From an uncultured Prevotellaceae bacterium (GTDB lineage: Bacteria; Bacteroidota; Bacteroidia; Bacteroidales; Bacteroidaceae): a stretch of 33,278 nucleotides of DNA. Positions 6,789 through 16,800 of the stretch are shown here, piece after piece (positions within the stretch are counted from its first letter, which is position 1; every line of letters starts with the position of its first letter). Location: positions 1 through 33,278 of the forward strand of contig CADACW010000039.1 of the NCBI GenBank assembly GCA_902786565.1, read 5' to 3'. The position numbers and the translations under genes were made by a program. The notes beneath the pieces were generated by a model that was given only the letters and a program-made list of their open reading frames with translations, was not told the DNA's origin and did no database searches.

Positions 6789-9311
6789 TTATTTCGACAC
6801 CTTGTTGAGGATGGTCATGATATCGGCGATGTCAACCTTGCCATCACCATTGACGTCAGTTGCGGTGGAAGTGTTTCCATTGGCAATGGACTCGATCATT
6901 GCTTCGAAGTCCATATTGTTGACCTGGTTGTCGCCGTTTACGTCACCGGTATTGAAGACGAAGACGTTGGAGGTAGCGAACTCCTTGCCGTCAGCGTCGA
7001 CAGCAGCCACGACGAAGCGCTCCCCATTCTTCACTGTTCCCTGAACGATGTGTTTCAGGTCTGTGGTGTTTGCAATCACTTCCCTTCCACGATAGACATT
7101 GTAGCTTTTTGCGGACTTGATGCGGAAGCTGATGTCGTCAATCATCATAATGAAGCTGCCCGTGCCGGGAATCTCCACGGTGCCCAGTTCGGTCTCTTGC
7201 GTCTCTCGGGCTTTGCTTGTGCGATGCAGTGCGAAATGCTTTGCGCCGGCAGGCAGATTGGCAGTGTACTTCTGCCACTCCTTGTCGTTGATGGCAAACT
7301 CCTCAACAGCCACCTCGTAAGTGGTGGGGTCGAGATTGGCTTCGTCGGTGGTATAGAGCACCTCAATCGTTTCGTTGAACCTCATGTCGGTTTCGTAGCC
7401 CGGAGCCTCTGTTCCGCGATAGCCCTTTGCCCAGAACGAGACGGTCTGCGCCTCTCCGCTCAATGTGGGCGAAACCATATAGTCATTGTTGTTCACCTCT
7501 ATGCCATCCAGCGTAGCACCGTAGAAGGCAGCAAAATACTGGTTGCCGGCATACGGCATGAACTTCTCTCCGCCCATGTTGACGTCGGGGCTGAGACCCG
7601 CCTTCTCCGGATTCATCACAATGAAAGCCTTCGGCGTGTTCCAGTTGGGATAATCGACAGAAGAGAACATATTCTGTGGCTTCTGCGTATAGCCGCCATC
7701 GCCGTCAATCATCGTCCAGTCGCACAGGTTGTCGTAGCTGAATGCCACGTAGTCCTCTGCTCCATCAACAATGTTTCCGTCGAGGGCATTCCACTTCAGC
7801 AACAGACCTTTTGCCCCTTCAGTAGCCGACAGTATCAGTTCCTGCTCAATCTTGTTGGCCAAAACATTCATGATGGCCTCTGCGGTGTTGTTCTTCTGTC
7901 GCTCGTCAGCGGCAAACTCCACCACTGCCTTCAGCACGCAGTCGCCCGACTTGTTCGGTGTTTTGAAACTGAAGGTAAACGTCTGTGACTGGCCAGCAGC
8001 CAGATTGTCAGTATAGACCTCGTCGTCGCTGTCGTCGATGGTTCCCATGAGTTTTCCGTCGGCGTATAGGCTTACGCTATAGTTTCTGCCGCGCACTCTT
8101 GCCGTGCCCAGGTTCTTCACGGTCACCTTTGCCTGTGCCTCTTCGCCCCCCTTCAGCTGCTGTGGATAGCTGTCTATGCTGACTTTCAGGTCGTTGGCAT
8201 ACTTCACGATGCTGCCTTCTACGTAGATGCCAGTCATCTGCATCTTGCCATACTTGTTAACCTTTGCGTCAATGGGGGTGATGCCGTCTTCATCGTAGAC
8301 AATCTCCACGTCCATGAAGTCTGTTTTGCCGATGAGCTTTGCCTCTCCCGTCTCCACGTCGATTTCGTAGAGTCCGGTATCGCGGCCGCCGTCAGCCACG
8401 CTGAGTGTGGTGTTGGTACCGTCGGTGGCGGCCGAGTTCTTGCCGTTGTTCACGAATCCCAGCCAGTACATCTTGTCTGTACGATAGTCGAATGTGGCCG
8501 ACATCATCATGGTCTGGCTATTGAAGCCCATATTGCCGATGGTGGTCAGTTTGCCGTCGGTTTTGTCTACGTGGAAGATGTTTCCGCTCTTGTCCGTTCC
8601 GTAAAGCTCACCTTTCGAGTTGCAGGCCAGCGTGCGCAGTTCGCCCAGGAGCGGCATTGCCTCGCGTGAAATCCAGCTGACTTGGAAGTTGCTCATGTTG
8701 AGTGTGCCGAGCTTATAGTTGCCGTCGGAAGTGCTGAAGACTCCGTAGACGATGTCGTTCTCCGGGTCGTAGGTCAGGTCGGTAGGCTGGTTGTAGAGTT
8801 TGCCCACCTGTTCATATTTCACATTGCTGTATGTGCCGTCGGGGTTCACACCGTCCCAGGTCCATTTGCGCACCAGGATTTCATACTCCTCCGAGCCATA
8901 TTCTCCGTCCAGGTCGTCGCCGAATCCGGCTTCGTGTCCGAAGAATGAATAGTATTCGTTTCCACCCATATAAAGGCCGCCACAATTGCTGTAGAGCACA
9001 TGGTTGCGTATGAGGAAGTTGGGCAGTAGTGGTTTTGCCTGTCCCGGGTCAAGCGTCAGCGAGAGCAGTCCGTAGTTGGCGGCTCCGGTGGGGTGTGTCA
9101 CCGACGTTCCGTCTTCCTTCCACTCTATCCAGGCACCGCCGCCGGTGGGCTGCTGGTGCCAGCCTTCACCGCTGGTGCTGCCTGTATAGTCTTTTCCGAA
9201 ATAATACCAGTTGATGAGCGAGCCGTTGATGACGACCGGCCCATCCTGTGCTAATGCCGGCATGGCCATCGCGGCTGCCAGCACTGCTACATAAAATTTT
9301 GATTTCTTCAT
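6789..9311 (-). CDS. Secreted multidomain protein with CARDB, cleaved-adhesin and dockerin domains
   Basis: An 840-residue exported protein. Signal peptide at about 1-21 (MKKSKFYVAVLAAAMAMPALAQ). Residues about 22-350 hold repeated short motifs of a beta-propeller kind (for example GELYGTDKSGNIFHVDKTDG). Residues about 375-490 are CARDB-like (VKNLGTARVRGRNYSVSLYADG). Residues about 510-690 look like a cleaved-adhesin/choice-of-anchor-J jelly roll (DNLCDWTMIDGDGG, NYFAAF-like segment, SFWAKGYR). The last about 53 residues are a dockerin type I domain with two calcium loops, DVNGDNQVNNMDF and DVNGDGKVDIADI. It probably acts at the cell surface or outside; no catalytic residues are apparent. It begins 17 bases after the stop of the upstream dockerin gene, so they form an operon. 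Confidence 0.85.
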   Translation of the reverse strand: MKKSKFYVAVLAAAMAMPALAQDGPVVINGSLINWYYFGKDYTGSTSGEGWHQQPTGGGAWIEWKEDGTSVTHPTGAANYGLLSLTLDPGQAKPLLPNFLIRNHVLYSNCGGLYMGGNEYYSFFGHEAGFGDDLDGEYGSEEYEILVRKWTWDGVNPDGTYSNVKYEQVGKLYNQPTDLTYDPENDIVYGVFSTSDGNYKLGTLNMSNFQVSWISREAMPLLGELRTLACNSKGELYGTDKSGNIFHVDKTDGKLTTIGNMGFNSQTMMMSATFDYRTDKMYWLGFVNNGKNSAATDGTNTTLSVADGGRDTGLYEIDVETGEAKLIGKTDFMDVEIVYDEDGITPIDAKVNKYGKMQMTGIYVEGSIVKYANDLKVSIDSYPQQLKGGEEAQAKVTVKNLGTARVRGRNYSVSLYADGKLMGTIDDSDDEVYTDNLAAGQSQTFTFSFKTPNKSGDCVLKAVVEFAADERQKNNTAEAIMNVLANKIEQELILSATEGAKGLLLKWNALDGNIVDGAEDYVAFSYDNLCDWTMIDGDGGYTQKPQNMFSSVDYPNWNTPKAFIVMNPEKAGLSPDVNMGGEKFMPYAGNQYFAAFYGATLDGIEVNNNDYMVSPTLSGEAQTVSFWAKGYRGTEAPGYETDMRFNETIEVLYTTDEANLDPTTYEVAVEEFAINDKEWQKYTANLPAGAKHFALHRTSKARETQETELGTVEIPGTGSFIMMIDDISFRIKSAKSYNVYRGREVIANTTDLKHIVQGTVKNGERFVVAAVDADGKEFATSNVFVFNTGDVNGDNQVNNMDFEAMIESIANGNTSTATDVNGDGKVDIADIMTILNKVSK

Positions 9312-9328
9312 TTGTCTGTTATAGTTAG

Positions 9329-10798
9329 TTATTTGATGTTAGTGATGATGGTTACAATGTCTCCTATATCGGTTTTCCCGTCATTGTTGGCATCGTTGGT
9401 GCCGCCGTTCTGTCCGTTGGCAATGGCCTCAATGGCGGCCTGCACGTCGTTGAGGGTGGCCGACTTTCCTCCCACTATCCTGAAGTTGTCGAAGTAGGTG
9501 GTGGCATTGACCAGCAGTCCGAGATAGTAGTTGCCTTCTGCCGGGAACAGGATGGTCTTCATGCCGTTTTCGGCAGACTGGTCATATCTCTCCACCTCAG
9601 TCCAGTCGTTCTTGTCGGTCGAGTAATAGACTGTGCAGCTGCTGCCCCAGTTGTATGACATACCCTTCTGGAAGTAGAACTCCAGTGTCTGGTCCTGCCC
9701 GATGTTGAACCTCGGCGTGCAGATGAAGCCTGAGTATCCTTTCAGTGCGGGTGCCGAGTCGGTCCACCAGTCGTCTATGCCCCAGCTGGCATCGTCGCCG
9801 ATTGTCCAGTTGTCAGGTATCTCTTCCATCCCGCTGAAGTCCTCGCCTTTCCAGTCGGCAGGCTCGCCTTGTGCCGGGTCGTTGTTTTTTTCCTCCCAAA
9901 TGCCGGTCAGGGTCACCTTCTGCGTCTGTTCGCCCGCCGTTATCTTCAGCGTGGCGCGATAGTCGCCGGGCTCTGGTGCGTTCATCGTCACCTCCACCGT
10001 CTTTTCCACCCCTGCGGGCAATGTTGCGGGGGCGTTGACCACCCGGAACGCACTTTGGTCAGAGCCGTTGATGTCGAATGACACACTGGTGGTGATGTTG
10101 CTCTTGACGGTGAGCGACAGCGAGCCTTCTTCCGCCAGTGTGCCGAAGTCAAGCACTTCGGCTGACACGGTCAGCACGGGCTCCACTTCCGCCCCGTCGG
10201 CTTTGGTGGCCGTAAAGTCGTCAATATCAGTGTAGACCAAGTTGATGGCAATGTATTTTCCCTCGCTGCCCTCAATGTTGAAGGTGTATGGCAGCCAGTT
10301 GCTGCTGCCCTTCGGCAGTGTGGTGGAGTAGATCAGCGCTTCGGTCTCCACGTTGCCGTCGGCAGTAGCCTCGTAGACCTTCAGCGTGCTCGTCTTCTTC
10401 GATTTCTCGCTCAGGTTCGACCTGCCCCATAGCGTCACGCTTCCCTGCAGCCTTTCGGGTATATACACAAAGGCGCCGTTCACGCTGGTGCTGGCCGATG
10501 TGAGGTAGTAGTCGCTGTAAGCGAACCCCTGTCCTGCCGCGTGTATGAGTCCGTAGTCACCATTGTCGTTGGCATAGATGGTTCCTTCTACGACGCGCCA
10601 TCCGTTAGACAGCCCCGCCCCCGGTGTCCAGTTGCTGGCCAGGGCGTTGCCTTCGGCGTCCACCAGCGTCAGGTTCTCAAAGTCTTCGTAGAGGGTTTCT
10701 GCGCCCGTCTTTCCTGCAAATATCGGCAGTATGGCAAGGGCAATGAGCAGTATGTTGGTTTTGCTGAATAGATGGTTCATCATATTCTTCTGTTGCAT
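9329..10798 (-). CDS. Secreted protein with beta-sandwich domains and partly degenerate dockerin
   Basis: A 489-residue exported protein. A hydrophobic signal (NILLIALAILPIFAG) lies in the first 30 residues. Next comes a jelly-roll-like region (LYEDFENL to about 195), then an Ig-like ASH-type domain (VLTVSAEVLDFGTLAEEGSL, about 208-300), and a second jelly-roll region (SGMEEIPDNWTIGDDASWGI to about 435). The C-terminus is dockerin-like: the second calcium loop DANNDGKTDIGDI is intact, the first is replaced by KSATLNDVQAAIEAI and lacks the Asp/Asn ligands. The start may be Met1, Met6 or Met7. It is the first gene of the operon with the 840-residue dockerin protein. No function can be named beyond a surface or secreted role. 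Confidence 0.82.
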   Translation of the reverse strand: MQQKNMMNHLFSKTNILLIALAILPIFAGKTGAETLYEDFENLTLVDAEGNALASNWTPGAGLSNGWRVVEGTIYANDNGDYGLIHAAGQGFAYSDYYLTSASTSVNGAFVYIPERLQGSVTLWGRSNLSEKSKKTSTLKVYEATADGNVETEALIYSTTLPKGSSNWLPYTFNIEGSEGKYIAINLVYTDIDDFTATKADGAEVEPVLTVSAEVLDFGTLAEEGSLSLTVKSNITTSVSFDINGSDQSAFRVVNAPATLPAGVEKTVEVTMNAPEPGDYRATLKITAGEQTQKVTLTGIWEEKNNDPAQGEPADWKGEDFSGMEEIPDNWTIGDDASWGIDDWWTDSAPALKGYSGFICTPRFNIGQDQTLEFYFQKGMSYNWGSSCTVYYSTDKNDWTEVERYDQSAENGMKTILFPAEGNYYLGLLVNATTYFDNFRIVGGKSATLNDVQAAIEAIANGQNGGTNDANNDGKTDIGDIVTIITNIK

Positions 10799-10861
10799 CA
10801 GCTGTAATAAGTTTTTATCTTTTTTGTGTCAAAATGCTATGTTTTTTGTTATATTTGCCTA

Positions 10862-10892
10862 CAAAAGTACAATTTTTATTGGTTCTACAGAA
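10862..10892 (-). promoter_or_regulatory. Probable housekeeping promoter of the dockerin operon
   Basis: On the minus strand TACTTTTG (10869-10862) matches TAnnTTTG exactly. The upstream box is only approximate (TCTG near 10891). The leader to 10798 is about 60 bases. Confidence 0.45.
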
Positions 10893-10966
10893 TATAGTGG
10901 AGAATATTTTTTCGTTTTTTATGTGTTTTTAACTACGGAATATTTCCAAAATGAGAAGACATTCAC

Positions 10967-10974
10967 TATTTTTG
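10967..10974 (+). promoter_or_regulatory. -7 box of the protease promoter
   Basis: TATTTTTG matches the Bacteroidetes TAnnTTTG box and lies 23 bases before the protease start. No clear TTTG box is seen 20 bases upstream. Confidence 0.45.
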
Positions 10975-10997
10975 CACCCAAATCAAAAATGTTTTTT

Positions 10998-13199
10998 ATG
11001 AAAAGTCTATTTGTTGCGGCCTTATTGGTCTGTGTGATAAATGTTTATGCTCAGACAGACGCCGCCGAAGCGAAGCTGTCGCCCTGGCTGAAACTGAAGG
11101 TGGCCGATGCCAGTGTGGCACACGGAAAAGCCGCCACGCGCCTGTTGTCAAATAATGTGAAAGAGAGCCTTGACGTGCTGGTCAAGCTGGCCGACGGTGC
11201 CGACGAGCCTGATGAAGTGCTGGCGGGTTATGGCGCCCGGGTGCTCAACCGCATCGGCCGTGTGCTCATTGTCCGTCTGCCGTTGTCGCAGGTCACCGCC
11301 TTGGCCCGTGACCAGCGCGTGCTGCGCATTGAGGCCGAGCGTGCACCGCGCCCCATGCTCGACCGCGTGCCGTCGCAGATTGGTGCCGACAAGGCCACAG
11401 CCAATGCCGGCGGGCAGTTGCCGCAGGCATTTACCGGCAAGGACGTCGTCGTGGGCGTCGTCGATGCAGGCTTCGACTATATCCATCCATTCCTGCGCGA
11501 CGCCAATGGCACCACCCGCGTAGGGTGGGCTGCCGACTATCTGCAGGGCACCACCCTGACCACCACCGAAGCCATCACTTCAGCCCAGCACAGCAGCGAC
11601 GCCGCCACCATGCTGCACGGCACCCACGTGGCCGGCATTGCCGCCGGCCGAGAGGTGAACGACGTGAACGACGTGGTCTATTCGGGCATCGCCACCGAAG
11701 CCGACATTGCTCTGGCCGCCGTCGATACAGAAATCAGTACCGACGGAACCGGCCTCTCGTCGGCCACTTCGCTCAGGGCCTTTGCCGACATCTTCGACTA
11801 TGCCGACAGGCAGCAGAAGCCCTGCGTCATCAACTACAGCATGGGCGACGCCATGAGTTTTGCCGACAACCGCCAACTGGAGAACGAGGCCATCGCCACG
11901 CTGCTTGAGAAGCCCGGCCGCGCACTGGTGGTGGCTGCCGGAAACGCCGGAGGCACAACCCGATTGGCCTGCAAGCCTGGCGATATGGCCATCGCCGGCG
12001 CCGGTGTCTGTTTCAACACCTACGAGCAGTATGGCCGCTATCTTGGGCTGGAGCTGAAGCTGCTGCCCACGCAGACCGTCAGCCTCTGCTACACCGACAG
12101 CGTCTATCAGTCGGTGAAGGGCGAAGTGACAGTCAGCGCACAGGAACTGGGCACCAAGTCCACCCTGCTCATGGGCGGCAAGCGGCTCACCGTGGTCAGC
12201 CGCGGACAGACCGCCGACGGCTACTATGTCTATTACATCACTGCCGGCCGGACCACCTTCACCACCGGCGAGCGCGTGCTTGTCACCATCAGTGGCGAGG
12301 GCGGTGCCTGGATTTACGCCGACCCAATGTGCGCCCAGCTTGACAGTGCCGACAGGCTTGCCGCCAACCAAGCGGTGATACAAGAGGGCGCCTCGATGAC
12401 GTGGCCTGCCGAGCTGGAACAGGTCATCGCCGTGGGCAATATTGCCCACAGGTTCAAGATTCTGACCGCTGTCGACAAGTATTCCGGCCGCGACTCTACC
12501 GACCTCACTACATACGAGTGCACCAAAGGCCCCGGCTATCTGGCCCGCTCGTCGTCGGTGGGCCCGTCGATTGACGGCCGTGTCAAGCCCGATGTGTGCG
12601 CGCCGGGCGTCAACGTCGTTTCGGCCCTCAACAACTTTATTAACGAAGACACTGAGATGGAATATGCCGGATGGCTCATCTCCCACCTCGACACCGAGTG
12701 GGAGCCCAACTACGGCTACTCCATGACGCTGGCCCAGACGGGCACATCCATGTCGGCCCCCGCCGTCAGCGGCACCATCGCCCTGTGGATGCAGGCCGAC
12801 CCCACACTGACCACCGACCGCATCAAGGATGTCATTGCCCACTCGTCGCGTCAGCCCGACGCCGAGCTGACCTATCCCAACAACTGGTACGGCCACGGCG
12901 AAATTGACGCTTACCAGGGGCTGCTCTACCTGCTGCTGACCACCGACATCAAGGGATTGAGCCGCCATCAGCCAGCCGATGTCAAGTTCAGACTGCAGGA
13001 CCGACAGCTGTCGCTGCTCTTCAGCGGCGTTCCTGACGACCATTTCCGTGTCAGCATCTACTCCACCGACGGAAAACTGCTGCTGACCACGGCCGACCAG
13101 GCCAGCATCAGCCTGGCCCATCTGCCGAAAGGTGTCTATGCCGTCCAGCTGACCACCGGCCATGCCCAGACTACTGGCTCCACCCTCATCAGACTGTAA
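10998..13199 (+). CDS. Secreted subtilisin-like (S8) serine protease with type IX secretion tail
   Basis: A 733-residue secreted protease. Signal peptide MKSLFVAALLVCVINVYAQ. The S8 catalytic triad is visible: Asp156 in VVGVVDAGFD, His210 in HGTHVAGIAAG, Ser584 in TGTSMSAPAVSG; the oxyanion Asn is Asn316 in VAAGNAGG. A long insert (about 330-540) separates Asn and Ser, as in large Bacteroidetes S8 proteases. The last about 80 residues (IYSTDGKLLLT, LPKGVYAVQL, final STLIRL) match a type A type IX secretion C-terminal domain, so the protein should be passed across the outer membrane and anchored or released. The open frame extends 89 codons upstream but the true start is at 10998, where the signal begins (10989 is possible). 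It is divergent from the dockerin operon. Confidence 0.93.
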   Translation: MKSLFVAALLVCVINVYAQTDAAEAKLSPWLKLKVADASVAHGKAATRLLSNNVKESLDVLVKLADGADEPDEVLAGYGARVLNRIGRVLIVRLPLSQVTALARDQRVLRIEAERAPRPMLDRVPSQIGADKATANAGGQLPQAFTGKDVVVGVVDAGFDYIHPFLRDANGTTRVGWAADYLQGTTLTTTEAITSAQHSSDAATMLHGTHVAGIAAGREVNDVNDVVYSGIATEADIALAAVDTEISTDGTGLSSATSLRAFADIFDYADRQQKPCVINYSMGDAMSFADNRQLENEAIATLLEKPGRALVVAAGNAGGTTRLACKPGDMAIAGAGVCFNTYEQYGRYLGLELKLLPTQTVSLCYTDSVYQSVKGEVTVSAQELGTKSTLLMGGKRLTVVSRGQTADGYYVYYITAGRTTFTTGERVLVTISGEGGAWIYADPMCAQLDSADRLAANQAVIQEGASMTWPAELEQVIAVGNIAHRFKILTAVDKYSGRDSTDLTTYECTKGPGYLARSSSVGPSIDGRVKPDVCAPGVNVVSALNNFINEDTEMEYAGWLISHLDTEWEPNYGYSMTLAQTGTSMSAPAVSGTIALWMQADPTLTTDRIKDVIAHSSRQPDAELTYPNNWYGHGEIDAYQGLLYLLLTTDIKGLSRHQPADVKFRLQDRQLSLLFSGVPDDHFRVSIYSTDGKLLLTTADQASISLAHLPKGVYAVQLTTGHAQTTGSTLIRL

Positions 13200-13595
13200 T
13201 CATCCTGTCTTTTTTGTCAGCCGACAAGCCCACCCGGCGCCCCGGTCGCGTACCTAAAGGCACGCCCGCCGCTGCGGCCATCCCCCGTGTTTGAAAAAGC
13301 TTTACACCTCCAAAAGGGGGGTAAAGCGGACTCAGAGATAAGTGCCACTTATCTCCGAGATAAGTGCCTTTTATCTCCGAGATAAGTGGCACTTATCTCT
13401 GAGGGGGGTATTTTGGCAGTTTTGGGAAAAATGAAAAAATCTTACATCGTGCAGTAAGGGACATGAACTGTCGGCTGCACTCCTGTGCGCCTGCGCCCTT
13501 TGGTCAATTGCTTGCCAGAGAAATCCAAGAAGTAAAACGATTGCTGAACTTGAATTAAGAAATAGTGAGTTATAGAAAATAAAACGGAGGAAAAA
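13200..13595. other. Intergenic region with hairpin and tandem palindromes
   Basis: No gene is supported. It contains a hairpin with arms GCTTTAC (13299-13305) and GTAAAGC (13321-13327) around a C-rich/G-rich inner stem; on the minus strand it is followed by TTTTT. Right after it comes the tandem palindrome array at 13331-13403. The remainder (13404-13595) shows nothing recognisable. Confidence 0.5.
13331..13403. repeat. Three tandem 22-bp palindromic units forming one 73-bp palindrome
   Basis: Units begin at 13335, 13357 and 13379. Each reads GAGATAAGTG, one base, then the complement or a close variant. Units 1 and 3 are perfect 10-bp-arm palindromes; the middle one has a CTTTT variation. 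The whole stretch from CTCAGAG to CTCTGAG is itself a near-perfect inverted repeat. It could be an intergenic REP-like element, a protein-binding array or an mRNA 3' structure. Confidence 0.85.
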
Positions 13596-13627
13596 TTGCA
13601 TAATTCACTGATTTTTATTAATTTTGG
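13596..13627 (+). promoter_or_regulatory. Housekeeping promoter of the CARDB protein gene
   Basis: ATTG (13596-13599), 20 bases, TAATTTTG (13620-13627), close to the Bacteroidetes consensus. Transcription would start near 13634, giving a leader of about 190 bases. Confidence 0.55.
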
Positions 13628-13633
13628 CGCCGC

Positions 13634-13827
13634 AAATAAGATTATTAACTCAAAACATTAACTAAACGGCAAAGAAAATCAGTAGAGAAAGCAATCACAC
13701 ATCTGCCTCTACCACTCAGACTGGAGAGTCGCTTGTTCCGCAGATGTTTTCAGCAATCAACACAACCACCGATGTTCTGCAGGAACAGACAGGCATCAAC
13801 AAATCTTTTTTATTAAAACCACACAAA
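13634..13827 (+). promoter_or_regulatory. Long, possibly structured 5' leader
   Basis: The predicted mRNA leader holds an 8-bp stem (ACATCTGC at 13699-13706 with GCAGATGT at 13740-13747) that encloses a small inner hairpin (GACT and AGTC around GGAG). No known riboswitch is recognised. It may affect stability or translation of the following very long gene. Confidence 0.35.
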
Positions 13828-16800
13828 ATGTTTAAATCTTTACGATTGATGTTGCTCGCAACCCTCACTATGGTTTGCGGCAATCTGTTGGCCCAGGACG
13901 AAGCCACCACCGTGCTTTGGGAAGCTTCATCGGGCGACGCACTGACCACCATCTATCCCGATGCCAATATCTCGCTGAAGTGGGAAGAGGGCGGTGGCGA
14001 ACGTGCTCCCCAGTATTCTAATGGTAGCGTCCTTTTCTACAATGGCAACCGTCTGACCGTGGCTGGTGTCACTACAGACGTGACCATCCAGAAGATTGTC
14101 TTCAAATTCAGCAGTGGCAGCGCCAGCTTGGTGCTCTGCGACAAGAGCGGCAAGAACGAGGACAAGACCGGCATCGTGAACAGCTATTCAGGCATGACCT
14201 CCACCTGGACCGGCGAGGCCAACAGCCTGATCTTCCGCGCTGCCAAGCAGACCAACAACCGCTACATCAGCTCTATCGAGGTGACCTACACCGGCGGCAC
14301 AACCGGCCCCGTGGAGAAGAAGCCCGTGCTGAACATCTCTAACACCACGCTGGGCGACACCTACGACATGGACGCCAACGGCGTGTTTGTGGTCTATGCC
14401 AAGAACGACGGCAATGCCGCTGCCCAGAATGCCAAGCTGAGCGTGCTCGTAGACGGCGCTGAGAACACCGCCTGGGAGATGGGCACACTGGCCATCGGCG
14501 AAGAGAAGTGGCAGAACATGAAGTTCGACGTGACCACCATTGAGGCTGGCAGCCACACCGTGAAGCTGGCTCTGACCGCCGACGATGCCGAGGCCGCCAG
14601 CGTCGAGAAGACCGTAAACTTCACCAAGAAGGCCGCCGAGGCCACCTTCACCGTGACGGCTCCCGCAGCCATCAACGTGGAGTATGGCCAGGAGAGCTTT
14701 GACATCGTTGCCACTGTCACGAACACCAGCGAGACCGTCGATGCCACCGACGTGGTCATCACGCTCTGGAACAATGGTGCCGTCGACACCAAGACCATCG
14801 CTTCGCTGGCTCATGGCGCAGAGACACAGGTGACCTTCACCGTCACCGCTCCTGAGGGCGGCTTCACCCCCGGCCGCACCGTTTCCTACTATGTGCAGGC
14901 TCCGAAGAACCAGTCGCAGGCTACCGTCGAGGTGACCTTTGCCGAGCAGCCCGTCGAGGAGGTGAAGAGCCTGGAGATTGCCGAAATCAACGGCACCATC
15001 AAGCTGGGCGAGGAGAGCAACAGCCTCCGCGTCACCATTAATAATACTGGTACGGTCGACATCACCGACGCCACCGTGGTGCTGACCTGTGGCGAGGCCA
15101 CACTGGGCCAGGGCACCGTCAGTGCCACCGCCGGACAGCAGGGCTGGACCATGATTGCCGTAGAAAAGACCGGCCTGGAGGCTGGCACCATCACCGTCAA
15201 GGCTGTAGTTACCGTTGATGCAGAGACCACTGCCGAGAAGACTGCCGAGATTACCGTAGAGGCCGCTCCCGTGCCTGAGGCCACGCTGGTGCTGACCGCT
15301 GCCGACAAGGAGTTCACCCTTGGCGTAGACGAGCTGAACTTCACCGTCAACGTGAAGAACACCAGCGAGGTAGACGCTGAGAACGTGAACGTGAACATCA
15401 TCTATCGTGGCATCATCACCATTGCCACCAAGAACATTGCCAAGCTGGCCGCTGGCGAGAGCGTTGACCTCGTCTTCACGGCTGCCGACGTCACCATCCC
15501 CGGCGTCGATGCTTCCATGCTGCCCGCCGGCACTTACAACCTGTCTGCTATGACCGATGGCAACAAGTTCGGAACCAGCTTCACCATCACCGTGAAGGAG
15601 CCCGAAGAGAAGATTGTGGACATCGCTCTGGTCGACATCCGCGGCATCTCTGAAATCAACCTGAAGGAGACCAACACCGTGCAGGTCTGGTTTACCGACA
15701 ACAGCACCGCCGACGAACTGAACGCCAGCATCACCCTGAAGATGAACGGCGCCGAGGTTGGCACCGAGACCATTGCCAAGGGTGAGCAGTACAAGTCGTT
15801 CACCCTGCCCACCGACGCCCTTGTGGCCGGCGAGACCGCCGAGCTGGTGGCTACGCTGACTGCTGAGAACAACAAGGCCGAAAACCTGGCCCTGGTCAGC
15901 AAGACCCTGAACATCGTCTCTGGCGAGGTGGAGCCTCAGGCCGAGATTGCCCTGAACCCCATCAGCAGCTGGGAGGTTGAGGCTGGCGAGCAGGAAATCA
16001 GCGTCTCCGTGGCCGTCTTCAACAATGGCGAGGCCGATGCCGAGAACGTGAAGATTGAGCTCTACAAGAGCTATGGCGACGGCCTGTGCGAGCCTCAGAC
16101 CATCGAGAGCCTGAAGGCTGGCGAGAGCACCTTCGTGACCTTCAAGTTCAACTACACCTTCGAGCAGGGCAAGAGCTATGAGTTCACCGCCTTTACCAAC
16201 TATTCCGATGCCGATGCCTCCAACCAGATGCAGCAGTTCACCATCAGCTGCCCGGCTCCAAAGGCCGACGTGGCTGTGCAGAAGATTGCCGACATCAACG
16301 CCACCACTGAGGACGAGGTGGTCATCGCTGCCACGGTGAAGAACGTGAGCACCGTCGATGCTGCCGACGTGCTGGTGGCCCTCTACAAGGGCACCGAGCA
16401 GGTGGGCGAGAGCCAAAAAATCAACGAGCTGGCTGCCGGCGCAGAGGCTAACGTCGAGTTCAGCCTTGGCAAGCTGGAGATTGGCACCTACAACTACACC
16501 GTGATGATCACCAGCGAGGATGCCAACGCAGACAACAATACGCAGAGCGTCGCCGTCAAGGTGGCCGAGGCTGTCGAGCAGAAGGTAGAGGTGGCTCTGA
16601 CGCAGATTCAGGGCAGCCAGATTGACCTTGCTGCCACCTCCAACACCATCACCGTATGGGTTGAGAACACCGGCACCGAGGCTGCCGAGGCTACCATCAG
16701 CGTGACCCTGAACAGCACTGCCCTGGAGGCTCAGACCGTCAGCGTGGCTGCCGGCAAGAACGGCTTCGCTCAGTTCACCCTGCCCACCGAGGGACTCGTG

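Noticed and set aside
10731-10997. 89-codon N-terminal extension of the protease
   Set aside because: It overlaps the divergent gene's start and both promoters, and the signal peptide begins only at 10998.
11580-13163. A 527-codon antisense frame in the protease gene
   Set aside because: GC-rich shadow frame; the sense strand carries an intact S8 triad.
13331-13403. Possible CRISPR array
   Set aside because: The units adjoin directly without unique spacers and are palindromes; no cas genes are present.
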